Shown: positions 1 to 9,636, counted from the stretch's first letter. The stretch is DNA of 64,000 bases from JBALVT01 sp045110675 (GCA_045110675.1 JBGCGJ010000009.1:222059-286058), one strand, 5' to 3'. Numbers and translations are program-made. Notes: generated by a model not told the origin, from the letters alone.

Positions 1-1074
1 GTTGCTATCGCGGCCGTTGTAAGCCTCAGCCAGCGCAAATTGCCTTTCAACGCCTACCTATGTTTGTTAGCAATTTTTGTGGCATTTATGGCGTTCGTCT
101 ACGATCTAAGGGATATTCCGGAAGAAGCTGTCCATGTTGTGGAGTACGGAGGTCTTGGTCTTTTGGTGTACCGCGCGCTCGCGCACCGGGTGCGTGACTA
201 CACTATTTACATTTTGGGCAGTCTGGTCGTGGGTATGATTGGTGTCCTCGACGAGTATATCCAGTGGGTCGTGCCATCGCGTTACTATGAACTGAGGGAT
301 ATCGGTATCAATTTTTGCGCGGGCGCACTGTCGCAGGTTGCAATATTCGCCGGTCTGAGGCCAGGCCTCATTACAGGTTTGGCGGGGCCGGGCAGTTGGA
401 GTCGGGTTTGCTACGTCAGTGCAGCGCTACTTTTGCTGATGAGCATAAGTTTTTTGAATTCGCCGGCCAGTATCACTTGGTACGCAACCAGAATCCCGTC
501 GTTAGAATTTCTGATGAGCAACCACAGCACGATGGCCGAGTATGGGTATCGTTACGAAGACCGGGACACAGGTGTATTCAGATCTCGGCTGGACCCAGAA
601 CAATTGCAACGACTAAACAGTGAGCGCGGCGAAGCCGCGTGGAAGATTATGGAGCGTTATCAGCGGGGTGAAGTTAGCGAGCCGTTTTTGTCGGTTTACT
701 CGGTAATGCGCGATCCCTATATCCACGAGATCGGGGTGCATGTATATCGGCGTAATTATCACCTCGACCGCGCCCGAGAAAATAGCGACAAACAGACCGA
801 GCACTATACCATCGCGTACCGCGAGAACCAGATTCTGCGAAAGTACTTCACCAAAGCTAGTCAGTATCCAACAGTCCGCTGGAGTTCGGAAACCGTGGCG
901 GAGGTGAGTAGCGCTGCAGATAAATTCCAACCGTACGAAAGCGCAGTCAGCGCAAGTGTTATTACCCGAGTGAGTCAGGTGCAGGTGATGTTGCTTTTCG
1001 CAGGCAGTTTTATCCTGCTTGTACTGCTAGGCGCAAAACTGGCCAGAATACCGCAGAAGAAAACTGCTCAGTGA
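1..1074 (+). CDS. VanZ-like family membrane protein (5' end outside window)
   Basis: The reading frame is open from base 1, so the true start lies upstream; the TTG at 40 need not be the start. The N-terminal half is hydrophobic and carries the VanZ pattern: a VEYGGLGLLVYRAL stretch, then GVLDEYIQWVVPSR followed by RDIGINFCAG. In VanZ proteins these acidic residues face the membrane; VanZ of enterococci gives low-level teicoplanin resistance, and the role of the proteobacterial members is unknown. The C-terminal half is a roughly 150-residue hydrophilic domain rich in charged residues that I do not recognise, closed by one more membrane segment and a basic tail. The stop overlaps the start of the next gene by four bases (GTGA), so the two are probably translationally coupled. 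Confidence 0.75.
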   Translation, partial: VAIAAVVSLSQRKLPFNAYLCLLAIFVAFMAFVYDLRDIPEEAVHVVEYGGLGLLVYRALAHRVRDYTIYILGSLVVGMIGVLDEYIQWVVPSRYYELRDIGINFCAGALSQVAIFAGLRPGLITGLAGPGSWSRVCYVSAALLLLMSISFLNSPASITWYATRIPSLEFLMSNHSTMAEYGYRYEDRDTGVFRSRLDPEQLQRLNSERGEAAWKIMERYQRGEVSEPFLSVYSVMRDPYIHEIGVHVYRRNYHLDRARENSDKQTEHYTIAYRENQILRKYFTKASQYPTVRWSSETVAEVSSAADKFQPYESAVSASVITRVSQVQVMLLFAGSFILLVLLGAKLARIPQKKTAQ

Positions 1075-2426
1075 GCATGCCGACAGAAAATATACCGGGT
1101 GTTCCCAGTTCAGGAGCCAGCCTGGCGCTTTACTTTCAACCAAGGTTTTTGATCATCTTCGTAATGGGCTTCGCCAGCGGATTGCCGCTGGCATTGTCGA
1201 GCGCGACCTTGTTTTTCTGGTTGGCTGAAGCTGGCGTTGCGCTGGCGGCTATCGGGCTATTTGCACTGGTGGGCACGCCCTACAATTTCAAATTTTTTTG
1301 GGCTCCATTTATCGATCGCGTCCCGGTGCCAGGACTGACCCGAATTCTTGGTCGCCGTCGTTCCTGGATGCTGCTGATTCAGATTGGTCTGATGATTTCA
1401 ATTGCAGTGCTGGGTTTCAGTCGACCAGGCGAGGCAGCGCCGTTACTGACTGCTGCCTGTGCACTTGTGGTGGCTTTCTTTTCGGCCAGTCAGGATATCG
1501 TCATCGATGCATATCGCATTGAAATTCTCGATAGCGAAGAGCAGGGCGCGGGCGCGGCGATGACGCAAGCCGGGTATCGACTGGGCGCAATCGCGGCAGG
1601 CGCGGGGGCTCTGTACCTCGCAGAACGGATCGACTGGTCTTTGGTATACCAAGTGATGGCCGCTCTAGTAGTAGTGGGCATGGCGGGAGCGATGTTGGCA
1701 CCGGACCCCGAGCGGCGCAATCCGGCGCTGGTCGAAACTCATCACGCCCGGGGGTTTCAAGCCATGGTCATCGATCCCTTCGGCGAGTTTTTCCAGCGCA
1801 GCGGACCTACCACAGCGATAATCATCCTGGCCTTTATCCTTCTGTACAAACTCGGCGACGCTTATGCCGGCGTGATGGCCTACCCTTTCTATTATGAAAT
1901 GGGTTTTACCAAGTCGGAAGTGGCAACCGTAAGCAAGATTTTCGGCGTCATTGCCACGGTGATCGGGGTGTTTGTAGGCGGCTTAATCGTAAAGCGCTAC
2001 GGCATCATGGAAAGCTTGCTTGGCTGTGGGGTTCTACAAATGCTATCGAACCTGATGTATGCCGCTCAGTCTCTCGCCGGGCATGACGTGCAGTTTCTTT
2101 ACTTCACCATAGGCATCGAAAACCTGTCGGGTGGCATGGGATCTTCGGCGTTTGTCGCTTACTTGTCAGTGCTGTGCAACACCCGGTATACCGGGACACA
2201 GTTCGCGTTGTTCACGTCGTTCATGGCCTTTGGACGCACGCTTTTGTCGGCCTCGAGCGGCTGGATGGTCGAGTTGACAGGGTGGTTCCAGTTTTTCGTT
2301 GTATCGACCGTCGTGGCGCTACCCGGTTTGCTATTGCTAGTTTGGATGATGCGCAACTTACCATTATCAATGCAATCAAATGCACCGGGCCACGGTGCCA
2401 AATCCCCTGAGAAACCCCAGCAATAG
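1071..2426 (+). CDS. AmpG-like MFS permease (muropeptide transporter family)
   Basis: A 451-residue multi-pass membrane protein with the AmpG signature: FASGLPLALSSATLFFWLAE near residues 29-48, then GTPYNFKFFWAPFIDRVP, a GRRRSW loop, and QDIVIDAYRIEIL near residue 145. AmpG carries anhydromuropeptides (GlcNAc-anhMurNAc peptides) from periplasm to cytoplasm for peptidoglycan recycling and for AmpR-dependent beta-lactamase induction. Many marine bacteria carry several AmpG paralogues with untested substrates, so the exact cargo is inferred. GTG is the start because it overlaps the preceding stop, and it directly abuts the next gene (TAG then ATG). The context of VanZ plus a serine beta-lactamase-fold hydrolase supports a cell-wall role. 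Confidence 0.8.
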   Translation: MSMPTENIPGVPSSGASLALYFQPRFLIIFVMGFASGLPLALSSATLFFWLAEAGVALAAIGLFALVGTPYNFKFFWAPFIDRVPVPGLTRILGRRRSWMLLIQIGLMISIAVLGFSRPGEAAPLLTAACALVVAFFSASQDIVIDAYRIEILDSEEQGAGAAMTQAGYRLGAIAAGAGALYLAERIDWSLVYQVMAALVVVGMAGAMLAPDPERRNPALVETHHARGFQAMVIDPFGEFFQRSGPTTAIIILAFILLYKLGDAYAGVMAYPFYYEMGFTKSEVATVSKIFGVIATVIGVFVGGLIVKRYGIMESLLGCGVLQMLSNLMYAAQSLAGHDVQFLYFTIGIENLSGGMGSSAFVAYLSVLCNTRYTGTQFALFTSFMAFGRTLLSASSGWMVELTGWFQFFVVSTVVALPGLLLLVWMMRNLPLSMQSNAPGHGAKSPEKPQQ

Positions 2427-3470
2427 ATGCCTGAGTTCTCCTTTTCAAGCGAGCTGCTCCAGGACCTCGCTAGAGCAACTCCAGGAATGAAAATTCTGGC
2501 TATTAAGGGCGGAGACGAGGTTCTGTTCAGCGAATTTGGAGAAACCTATTTAGTCTACGACCTAGCCTCTTTGACAAAAATAATTTTCACTGTAACCGCG
2601 GTGATGCTGGCCGAGGACAAAGGACTTTTAGATTCTGAAGACTTCGTGCACAAACACTTAGAGTGGTTCCCAGCAAAAACGATTCGCATTAGCCATTTAC
2701 TTGCGCACCACTCAGGCCTCGCGCAGTGGCTTCCCGTCTATGAACAGTTGCGGGAAAGAAATCTCGTGGGCAGAAATCACTACCCTCAGAATTGGGAGGT
2801 CGTCAAGGAAATGATAATCAGCAGCCCAATTACCAAATATCCAGCAGAGTCAGTTTATTCAGACCTTGATTTTTGGATGTTAGGATTTATTTTAGAACAC
2901 GTTTTTGGACAAAGTCTTCACTCCGTTTGGCAGAGTCTAAATCTTCAGATGGGTCTTAAGGAAACAGATTTTAACGTCGGAAACGATCCTCTTTTTTCCT
3001 CTGACGAATACGCGCCGACAGAAAACTGCCCCTGGCGTAGTAAGGTATTGTGTGGCGAGGTTCATGATGAAAACACCTGGGCGCTCGGCGGAGTGTGTTC
3101 TCACGCTGGACTTTTTGGATCCATCGAAAATGTGGGTAAATGGGCTACAGGGCTTCGAGATGCTTTTTACGGCGGAAGTTGGGTCATCCATCCCGAAACG
3201 GTAAAAAAATACGCCAAACAAACAGGTCCTGGATTTTGGACTCTTGGCTTTATGCAACCGAGTGTAACTGACTCGGCTGCTGGGTCAAAAATAAGTCGTA
3301 ATGCTATCGGCCATTGGGGTTATACCGGGACGGGTCTTTGGTTCGATCCAGACAATGACTTGGTCATCGCAAGCGTTTCAAATCGGGTGCATCCGACACG
3401 CGAAAATGTTCTTTTTCCAAAGTTGCGCCCTCGCATTCACGATGAAATTTATAGTTTCTTAGGCTACTAA
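2427..3470 (+). CDS. Serine hydrolase, class C beta-lactamase/PBP4-like fold, cytoplasmic
   Basis: A 347-residue protein with the three signatures of the beta-lactamase class C/esterase EstB fold: S48-L-T-K51 (S-x-x-K nucleophile), Y144-S-D146 (the Y-x-N equivalent), and a GHWGYTGTGLW segment near the C-terminus in place of the K-T-G box. ISHLLAHHSGL (88-98) is also typical of the family. There is no signal peptide or membrane anchor, so it probably acts in the cytoplasm, unlike most members. It begins on the base after the AmpG-like stop codon, so both should be made from one mRNA. A cytoplasmic peptidase or esterase acting on cargo brought in by the permease is an inference. The gene looks richer in A+T than its two upstream neighbours, which could mean separate acquisition. 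Confidence 0.8.
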   Translation: MPEFSFSSELLQDLARATPGMKILAIKGGDEVLFSEFGETYLVYDLASLTKIIFTVTAVMLAEDKGLLDSEDFVHKHLEWFPAKTIRISHLLAHHSGLAQWLPVYEQLRERNLVGRNHYPQNWEVVKEMIISSPITKYPAESVYSDLDFWMLGFILEHVFGQSLHSVWQSLNLQMGLKETDFNVGNDPLFSSDEYAPTENCPWRSKVLCGEVHDENTWALGGVCSHAGLFGSIENVGKWATGLRDAFYGGSWVIHPETVKKYAKQTGPGFWTLGFMQPSVTDSAAGSKISRNAIGHWGYTGTGLWFDPDNDLVIASVSNRVHPTRENVLFPKLRPRIHDEIYSFLGY

Positions 3471-3750
3471 CCTGAGGGCGGCGAATTATTAACTTGTCAG
3501 CAATATCAACAATTTGATGCTTGCCGCAACAGGGCTGCTTTTCTAAGCTCAGCCGGTATGAAAGACGTCAGCTTCCTGATATTTCACCTTCTTTCAGCGA
3601 TTGCCAGACCCACTCAATCCACTCACCATCGCGCCCCGCTCGGCTTTTTGTCCCTATTCATTTCGCCCCGCGGGATGGTCAGATCAGCGATCATCATCAA
3701 GTCGGCCGTTTTTGACTTCAGCCCAGTAATCGGCATTATTTCTTACCCAT
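3471..3750. other. Intergenic stretch without a convincing gene
   Basis: This lies between two convergent genes. Short open stretches exist in several frames (for example 3558-3752 on the plus strand and fragments on the minus strand containing a DGEWIEWVWQSL stretch), but none has a ribosome site plus a recognisable product. The minus-strand fragments are split by stops and could be the remains of a decayed gene; I cannot identify it. Confidence 0.4.
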
Positions 3751-3790
3751 AAAAAAAGACCGCGAATAGTTCCTTCGCGGCCTTTTCCTT
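3751..3790 (-). terminator. Intrinsic terminator of katG
   Basis: Stem CCGCGAA (3760-3766) pairs with TTCGCGG (3774-3780) around a 7-nt loop. Read on the minus strand the hairpin sits about 30 bases after the katG stop and is followed by a run of seven T (3757-3751), a standard Rho-independent terminator. On the plus strand it is followed by CCTTTTCCTTTT, so it may also stop transcription from the serine hydrolase gene. Confidence 0.85.
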
Positions 3791-3812
3791 TTAGTTTAGA
3801 GCCAGGTTTTAT

Positions 3813-6068
3813 CTAGTTCAGGTCGAAACGATCCAGCATCATGACCTTGTTCCAGGCGGCGATAAAGTCGTTTACGAAGCGTTCTTTCGAATTATCATAA
3901 GCATAGACTTCAGCTACCGCTCTCAACTCAGAGTTGGATCCAAAGATAAGATCGACTGGAGTCGCCGTGTATTTCAAAGCACCGCTCTGACGATCAACAC
4001 CTTCATACAAGCCTGCTTCACCACCTTTACGCCATCTGGTCGACATATCAAGCAGATTCACGAAGAAGTCGTTACTCAATGTTCCAGGCTTGTCTGTGAA
4101 TACACCGTGGTTTGAGCCGTCTGCATTCGCTCCCAGTGCGCGCATGCCACCGAGCAATACGGTCATTTCAGGCACGCTAAGGTCTAGCTGGTCTGCTTTT
4201 TGAACCAACATTTCGGTTGGTGAACGATAAGCGGCTTTGGCATCGAAATAGTTACGGAATGCGTCGGCTTTCGGCTTCAACAGCCCAAAGGAAGTCACAT
4301 CAGTTTGGGCCTGAGTCGCGTCGCCACGGCCTGCAGTGAAAGGTACCGAAACATTGAATCCGGCGTCTTTTGCCGCTTTTTCTATCGCAGCGTTACCACC
4401 CAGTACAATCAGATCAGCCAGAGAAACTTTCTTGCCTTCTTGAATGGATTTCAGTTCAGCAATAACTTTAGCTATTTCTTGTGGGTTGTTTGCCGCCCAA
4501 TCTTTTTGCGGAGCCAGGGCTATTCGAGCACCATTGGCACCACCGCGCATGTCACTGGCACGGAAGCTGGAGGCAGATGCCCACGCTGTGCGGACCAGTT
4601 CCTGAACAGTCAAACCAGAGGACAGAATCTCTTTCTTCAGACGTTTAACTTCACGATTACTGAGCGAGCTGTATCCAGGTGCGTCGACCGGATCTTGCCA
4701 TATCAATACTTCGGAAGGTACATGACTGCCAAGGTAGTTCGCACGAGGCCCCATATCCCGGTGAGTCAGCTTATACCAGGCTTTCGCAAAGGCCAGGCGG
4801 TATTCTTCGGGGTCTGCCAGAAAGCGTTCAGCGATTTTTTTGTACTCGGGATCATACTTCAGAGCCAAATCAGCAGTGGTCATTACCACCGGGTTACGCT
4901 TGCCTTTAATATGAGCATCCGGTGCAGACTTCTGAAGCTCTTCGTCAACAGGAATCCATTGGATAGCACCAGCAGGACTGCGCGTTTGCTGCCACTCGTT
5001 GTTCAAAAGGTTCGACAGGTACAGGCTCGTCCATTTGGTGGGCAACTGTGTCCAGGCACCTTCCAGGCCACTGGTCACTGTGTCTTCAGAATGACCTTTG
5101 CCACATTTGTTTTTCCAACCTAATCCTTGCTCTTCGATTCCCGCGGCACCAGGTTCACCACCTACACAATCGCCGGGCTTATGCGCTCCGTGCATTTTAC
5201 CAAAGGTGTGACCGCCGGCGACCAGAGCGACAGTTTCTTCGTCATTCATCGCCATGCGACCAAACGCAACTCGAATATTCTTGGCAGAGCCAACAGGGTC
5301 AGGCTTACCCTTAGGACCTTCAGGGTTCACATAAATCAAACCCATGTGGGTTGCACCTAACGGGCGCTGTAATTTACCGTCGGGATCTTCACGATCACTG
5401 GCAAGCATTTCAACTTCAGGACCCCAGAAAACCAGATCTGGCTCCCAATCATCGGCCCTACCGCCGGCAAAACCATAGGTTTGGAAACCCATATTTTCCA
5501 GTGCCACGTTGCCAGCCAGAATCATCAGGTCACCCCAGGACAGGTTCTCACCGTATTTTTGCTTAACGGGCCACAACAGGCGACGAGCTTTGTCCAGATT
5601 ACCGTTATCGGGCCAGCTGTTTAGAGGGTCGAACCGCATCTGCCCACCAGCACCACCGCCTAAACCATCGAGCGTTCGGTAAGTTCCGGAACTGTGCCAT
5701 GACATACGGATAAAGAACGGACCGTAGTTACCGAAGTCCGCTGGCCACCAATCCTGCGATGCAGTTAGCAGTGTATCAATGTCCTTCTTAGCAGCATCAA
5801 GATCCAAGTCACCAAAAGCTTCTTTATAGTCAAAATCAGCTCCAAGTGGGTTTGAGCGAGAATCGTGATCTCTCAATGAGGACAGATCGAGCTGATCAGG
5901 CCACCAAAACTGATTCGGTTTCGCCTGGCCCTCTCGTATTAAACCGATGCCCATTGCACCCTTGGGCTTGCTACTAGCTGCGTGATCGTCGGAAACAACG
6001 GCCGGAGATATAGCTAAAGAACACACGCCGGTAAGTGCAGTTGTGGTCAATAATTTAGATAATTTCAT
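3813..6068 (-). CDS. katG: Catalase-peroxidase KatG with an export signal
   Basis: A bifunctional haem enzyme that removes hydrogen peroxide by catalase and peroxidase activity. The distal active site R121-x-x-W124-H125 and the proximal haem ligand H287 (in GGHTFG) are present, as are the members of the Met-Tyr-Trp adduct needed for catalase activity (W124, Y246, M272). Both halves of the duplicated KatG chain are complete (751 residues). The frame is open further upstream, but ATG at 6068 has a GGAGAA site five bases before it. This start gives a clear signal peptide (MKLSKLLTTTALTG, Ala-rich, ending near residue 26), so the product is probably periplasmic, like KatP-type enzymes, rather than cytosolic. 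It is monocistronic with its own terminator. Confidence 0.95.
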   Translation of the reverse strand: MKLSKLLTTTALTGVCSLAISPAVVSDDHAASSKPKGAMGIGLIREGQAKPNQFWWPDQLDLSSLRDHDSRSNPLGADFDYKEAFGDLDLDAAKKDIDTLLTASQDWWPADFGNYGPFFIRMSWHSSGTYRTLDGLGGGAGGQMRFDPLNSWPDNGNLDKARRLLWPVKQKYGENLSWGDLMILAGNVALENMGFQTYGFAGGRADDWEPDLVFWGPEVEMLASDREDPDGKLQRPLGATHMGLIYVNPEGPKGKPDPVGSAKNIRVAFGRMAMNDEETVALVAGGHTFGKMHGAHKPGDCVGGEPGAAGIEEQGLGWKNKCGKGHSEDTVTSGLEGAWTQLPTKWTSLYLSNLLNNEWQQTRSPAGAIQWIPVDEELQKSAPDAHIKGKRNPVVMTTADLALKYDPEYKKIAERFLADPEEYRLAFAKAWYKLTHRDMGPRANYLGSHVPSEVLIWQDPVDAPGYSSLSNREVKRLKKEILSSGLTVQELVRTAWASASSFRASDMRGGANGARIALAPQKDWAANNPQEIAKVIAELKSIQEGKKVSLADLIVLGGNAAIEKAAKDAGFNVSVPFTAGRGDATQAQTDVTSFGLLKPKADAFRNYFDAKAAYRSPTEMLVQKADQLDLSVPEMTVLLGGMRALGANADGSNHGVFTDKPGTLSNDFFVNLLDMSTRWRKGGEAGLYEGVDRQSGALKYTATPVDLIFGSNSELRAVAEVYAYDNSKERFVNDFIAAWNKVMMLDRFDLN

Positions 6069-6463
6069 GACTTCTCCAATTTTAAATGAGGTGTTAATCC
6101 CTTTCGGGACCCAATTCGTCTCGCGGCACATTCTATGCTGCGGGTCAAAGACAGGGGTGAGTTAAGTACACGCATAGTATCCAGGCAAACGTAGACCTAT
6201 TAAATTAGATTAATTGGATTTTGTTATTCTATTTTTTTGAACCACTATCACGATACAGTTCATACTGTTCACGCAATAGCGGCTTTAGGAGTGGCCTTTC
6301 ACCCAGGTTAGTACCATTCCTTGGATGAGAATGGACTTACCCCAGCTCAGTTAAGAACTCCGAGCTATATACTCAAACAGGAGGTCGATTCTCTACGGTT
6401 CCGGAGGAGTCCAGGGCAAGTTAAAGTCGCGCAACATTGTTAAACATCTAGCAGCTACAATGA
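6069..6463. other. Promoter region of katG and gap after the TonB receptor
   Basis: No gene is visible. The part near katG is A+T rich (6195-6240) and must hold its promoter. Scattered ATAG and CTAT tetramers occur but not with the spacing of an OxyR site. The half near 6464 should contain the end of the receptor transcript; I see no strong hairpin with a T run. Confidence 0.4.
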
Positions 6464-8848
6464 CTAAAAACGATAGGTCAAATCCAACGCCACGGTGCGC
6501 GGTTCCTGCCGATTCTTGAACCAAGACCCGGTAAAGAAACCAACGCCAGCACCGTTTCCAGAGGTAATCTCGTCGTTCAGATTCTTACCAATCAGAGCCA
6601 CGGCCCAGTCCCCCTCTTTGCTGGCGAGACCCAGTCGTGCATTAATTTTGTAGTAGGAATCCTGATAGTTCTGATCAGTTCGTTCATTCAATTCATCTTC
6701 ATACAACACGTCCACGCTGGCCCTGAACAACATAGACTCACTAACGGGCAGAACCAGATTGGTGATAAACGACCCGGAAAGCTCCGGCGCTCGACCCGCT
6801 ACCTGCCCCGCGAGATTGGTTGTGCCTGTGCCACCGCCGGTATAGCCCTCGCACCCCGCGCCTACTACTGCGGCAATATCTTCAGCACTACCGCTGCCGT
6901 CGCCCTGCAAGGTTTGTGCTGCAGTACACGGCGCTCCAGGAAAGTCGTCGTACTCCGAATCGAGGTAGGCCAACGATAATACAAAGTTCAAAAACGGTGC
7001 CGCGACCCATCGTGCTTCGGCCTCAACACCTTTACTAGTGGACTCCGCGGCATTGCCAACAATGAAACCACTATCAACAAAAGTGCTGACCTGCAGATCC
7101 GTCAACTCTGTGTAAAACGCCGCGAGGTTTAACTCCGCCGCGCCATCGAGCAAGGTCATTTTCGCACCCAACTCAATACTGTTTACCTCTTCATCATCGT
7201 ATTCAAAATTGTCGGGGACTTCTCCCGGTTCCAGTGGCGCAGATACAGAAGTTGCGGCATTGAAGCCGCCTGTCTTGTAGCCGCGTGCAACTCGCAGATA
7301 AGCCATGCCGTTCGCACTGTAATCCCACGCAAGATTGGCCGAGTACGAGAGGTTATCGCTGCTTCGGTCGTCGCCCGTTTCAAACGCAACACGTCCCAGC
7401 AAATTTGTCGCCACCACTCGAGTGAATGGGTCCTGCAAATCTTGAGTGGAATTGAACTGGGTTACGCGCAAGGACAAGTCGGCATCTTTTTCGTCGCGGG
7501 AGTATCGTAATCCGGCTGTCAGGGTCCAGTCTTCCGCCATGGTCCAACTTAACTGACCAAAGATTGCCACAGTCTCCGATTCCTGTGCATAGGGAGGAGA
7601 GATTCCGATCTGCACCGGGGGTACTGGCGATCCGGGTACATTGACTGCCGAGAGTGATACCAAGTTGATATCGGTGATGTTCAGAGAATCGAGCTCCTGG
7701 CTTTCGAAATAAACACCCACGATGTAATCAAGCGTCTCACCACCAGGGGACGACAGGCGCAACTCCTGGCTGATTTGCTCAAATTCCTCCTCGGGACGCT
7801 GCTCAAGAAAAAGCAAATTACTAAAATCGCCATCGAGTACTGCGGTGGTTTCGTATTCGCTGTAACTGGTCAGGGAAGTTAAGGTGTGATCGCCCAAGCT
7901 CCACTCCATCTGCACGGTTGCATTGAGTGACTCAAGGTCAGCGCCTTCAGGCAAAAAACTATTGGATGTGGTCTTGTCGTCAAAGCGCGCATTTTCAAGG
8001 GGGCTCAGCACAGCTCTATGCGGGATCAAGCCGCGAAAATTGCCATCAATATTGGTGAGCTGACCATTGCTGCCAGTGCGCTCCACCTCGGAGTATTCCA
8101 CCTTGCCGTAGATCTCAAAGTTCTCGCTGGCGTCAAACGACAAGCTGGCGCGAAGCCCCGTGCTTTCTACCTCGGGCTCATCGGTGTTTCTGACCAGGTT
8201 GTCCATGTAACCACCCGCGTCGCGATACTTTGCTGCCAGGCGTCCACTCAAACGATCAGTCAGCGGGCCCGACACCATGCCCGCATACTCCTCGGTGCCA
8301 AACTCAAACTCGTGTTGAACTCGCAGCTCCGCTTCCAGCTCATTTGTAGGCCTGGCGGAATTGATGATCATTGCCCCCGCCACCGTGTTCTTACCAAACA
8401 ACGCGCCCTGCGGACCTTTCAAAACTTCCACTGAAGTGACGTCGAGAAAGGGCACGAGGTACTGCTGAGATCGCCCGGTATACACACCGTCGATAAACAT
8501 CCCCACCGATTGCTCAAAAGCGACGTTATTGCCCGATCCAATACCGCGGATAAAAATGCTTGCAGGGCTGCCGCCGCCAGGGTTTATGAACAGGTTAAAG
8601 TTTGGGACATAGGAGGAGAGATCTTCCATACCTTGAATGCCGGCCTCGACAATTTTCTCGCCGCTGATCACCGACACCGCGACCGGTACATCCTGCAAAC
8701 TCTCTGCTCTTTTTTGCGCCGTGACCACCACTTCCTCCAGAAGGAGGGTCTGGGCGTTGGTGTGCGCCGCCCATGAGGTAACAAGGATACCTAGGACGGT
8801 TTTGACGGCCAGGGACAAGGGGTTTCTCTCGTGGTTGTTTTTGTTCAT
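6464..8848 (-). CDS. TonB-dependent outer-membrane receptor
   Basis: A 794-residue outer-membrane active transporter. A signal peptide ends near AAHTNAQ; directly after it comes a TonB box-like EEVVVTAQKR, then the plug domain with SLQDVPVAVSVISGEKI, FIRGIGSGNN, SVEVLKGPQGALFGKNTVAG. The rest is a 22-strand beta barrel that ends in a C-terminal phenylalanine (LTYRF), the usual barrel-assembly signal. ATG at 8848 is chosen because AGAGGTGA lies seven bases upstream; the frame extends further but without signal-peptide character. The plug style (VVVTAQKRAESLQDVP) is that of the large marine/sphingomonad-type receptor group whose ligands are mostly unknown. No substrate enzyme is adjacent in the same operon, so the ligand cannot be told. 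Confidence 0.92.
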   Translation of the reverse strand: MNKNNHERNPLSLAVKTVLGILVTSWAAHTNAQTLLLEEVVVTAQKRAESLQDVPVAVSVISGEKIVEAGIQGMEDLSSYVPNFNLFINPGGGSPASIFIRGIGSGNNVAFEQSVGMFIDGVYTGRSQQYLVPFLDVTSVEVLKGPQGALFGKNTVAGAMIINSARPTNELEAELRVQHEFEFGTEEYAGMVSGPLTDRLSGRLAAKYRDAGGYMDNLVRNTDEPEVESTGLRASLSFDASENFEIYGKVEYSEVERTGSNGQLTNIDGNFRGLIPHRAVLSPLENARFDDKTTSNSFLPEGADLESLNATVQMEWSLGDHTLTSLTSYSEYETTAVLDGDFSNLLFLEQRPEEEFEQISQELRLSSPGGETLDYIVGVYFESQELDSLNITDINLVSLSAVNVPGSPVPPVQIGISPPYAQESETVAIFGQLSWTMAEDWTLTAGLRYSRDEKDADLSLRVTQFNSTQDLQDPFTRVVATNLLGRVAFETGDDRSSDNLSYSANLAWDYSANGMAYLRVARGYKTGGFNAATSVSAPLEPGEVPDNFEYDDEEVNSIELGAKMTLLDGAAELNLAAFYTELTDLQVSTFVDSGFIVGNAAESTSKGVEAEARWVAAPFLNFVLSLAYLDSEYDDFPGAPCTAAQTLQGDGSGSAEDIAAVVGAGCEGYTGGGTGTTNLAGQVAGRAPELSGSFITNLVLPVSESMLFRASVDVLYEDELNERTDQNYQDSYYKINARLGLASKEGDWAVALIGKNLNDEITSGNGAGVGFFTGSWFKNRQEPRTVALDLTYRF

Positions 8849-9003
8849 GAATCGATCACCTCTGATGGGCTGGGCGTTATTAGGAGCGCAATCTGCGTTA
8901 TTTTTGTACTTTGCAGTTATAAATGGCATAGACTATGACATTTATATTCACCCTTTTCAATACTTGTGGCATCATATATGTCACATTATTTAAGGTTTTG
9001 CCC

Positions 9004-9636
9004 ATGATCATGCGATGGAAACTCTGGCTGGTACCCGCCGCCCTGTATGCACTTTTTGTCATCTGGTACACCGACTTCAAAGGTCCGCTCAGCAATCACG
9101 AGATCGACACCTTTATCGCAACCATGAGAACTAACGGCACGAGCGCCGAGCAGCTAGAGCGACTAGAGACATTTCTCCGTCAAGACACCGGGCGCCAGTT
9201 CCTGATGGTTAACAACATCGACATGAACGAAAATCCCCCCAGCGTTGACGGTGCAGCCCCGAACGAAAATGCCGATCAACTCATGGCGCGATATATGGAG
9301 CATATGTTGCCCGCGCTGCTGTCACGAGCTTGCCATCCCGTAGTGATGGGCAACGCGATCTTCACAGCGATGGATGTAGTTGGGATTGAGGGCGCCGAAC
9401 AGTGGACGAGTGCTGCCCTGTTTCGATATCGCAGCCGACGCAGCTTTGTCGATATAGTCAGCAATCCGGCTTTCGCCGGCAAACATCATTTCAAGACGGC
9501 GGCTCTGGATAAGACGATAGCCTACCCGATAGAGACCAGCCTGTACCTCGGTGACCCGAGACTACTACTGGCACTTGTGATGCTCACAGTGACCGCTCTA
9601 GTGGATGCGTTTGTGCTGTCGCGTAAACGCGGATAG
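9004..9636 (+). CDS. Membrane-anchored protein with a DUF1330-like domain
   Basis: About 210 residues. I chose ATG at 9004 (weak AAGG about nine bases upstream) because the next residues form an N-terminal membrane segment (MRWKLWLVPAALYALFVIW). A soluble middle part follows (FLMVNNIDMNENPP ... RYMEHMLPALLSRACHPV ... AMDVVGIEGAEQWT ... RYRSRRSFVDIV), then a C-terminal membrane segment. The alternation resembles a ferredoxin-like alpha/beta barrel of the DUF1330/EthD kind, which often ends in a line such as RYRSRRD...NPAF; this is pattern recognition, not a search result. Function unknown. It is divergent from the TonB receptor gene and could share its promoter region. Confidence 0.65.
   Translation: MIMRWKLWLVPAALYALFVIWYTDFKGPLSNHEIDTFIATMRTNGTSAEQLERLETFLRQDTGRQFLMVNNIDMNENPPSVDGAAPNENADQLMARYMEHMLPALLSRACHPVVMGNAIFTAMDVVGIEGAEQWTSAALFRYRSRRSFVDIVSNPAFAGKHHFKTAALDKTIAYPIETSLYLGDPRLLLALVMLTVTALVDAFVLSRKRG

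Noticed and set aside
4305..5123. A 272-codon plus-strand ORF inside katG.
   Set aside because: Antisense shadow of a well-conserved gene with low-complexity, Arg/Ser-rich product and no ribosome site.
6133..6200. Possible OxyR site before katG (ATAG at 6174-6177, CTAT at 6133-6136 and 6197-6200).
   Set aside because: Spacings (41 and 23 bases) do not fit ATAG-N7-CTAT-N7-ATAG-N7-CTAT.
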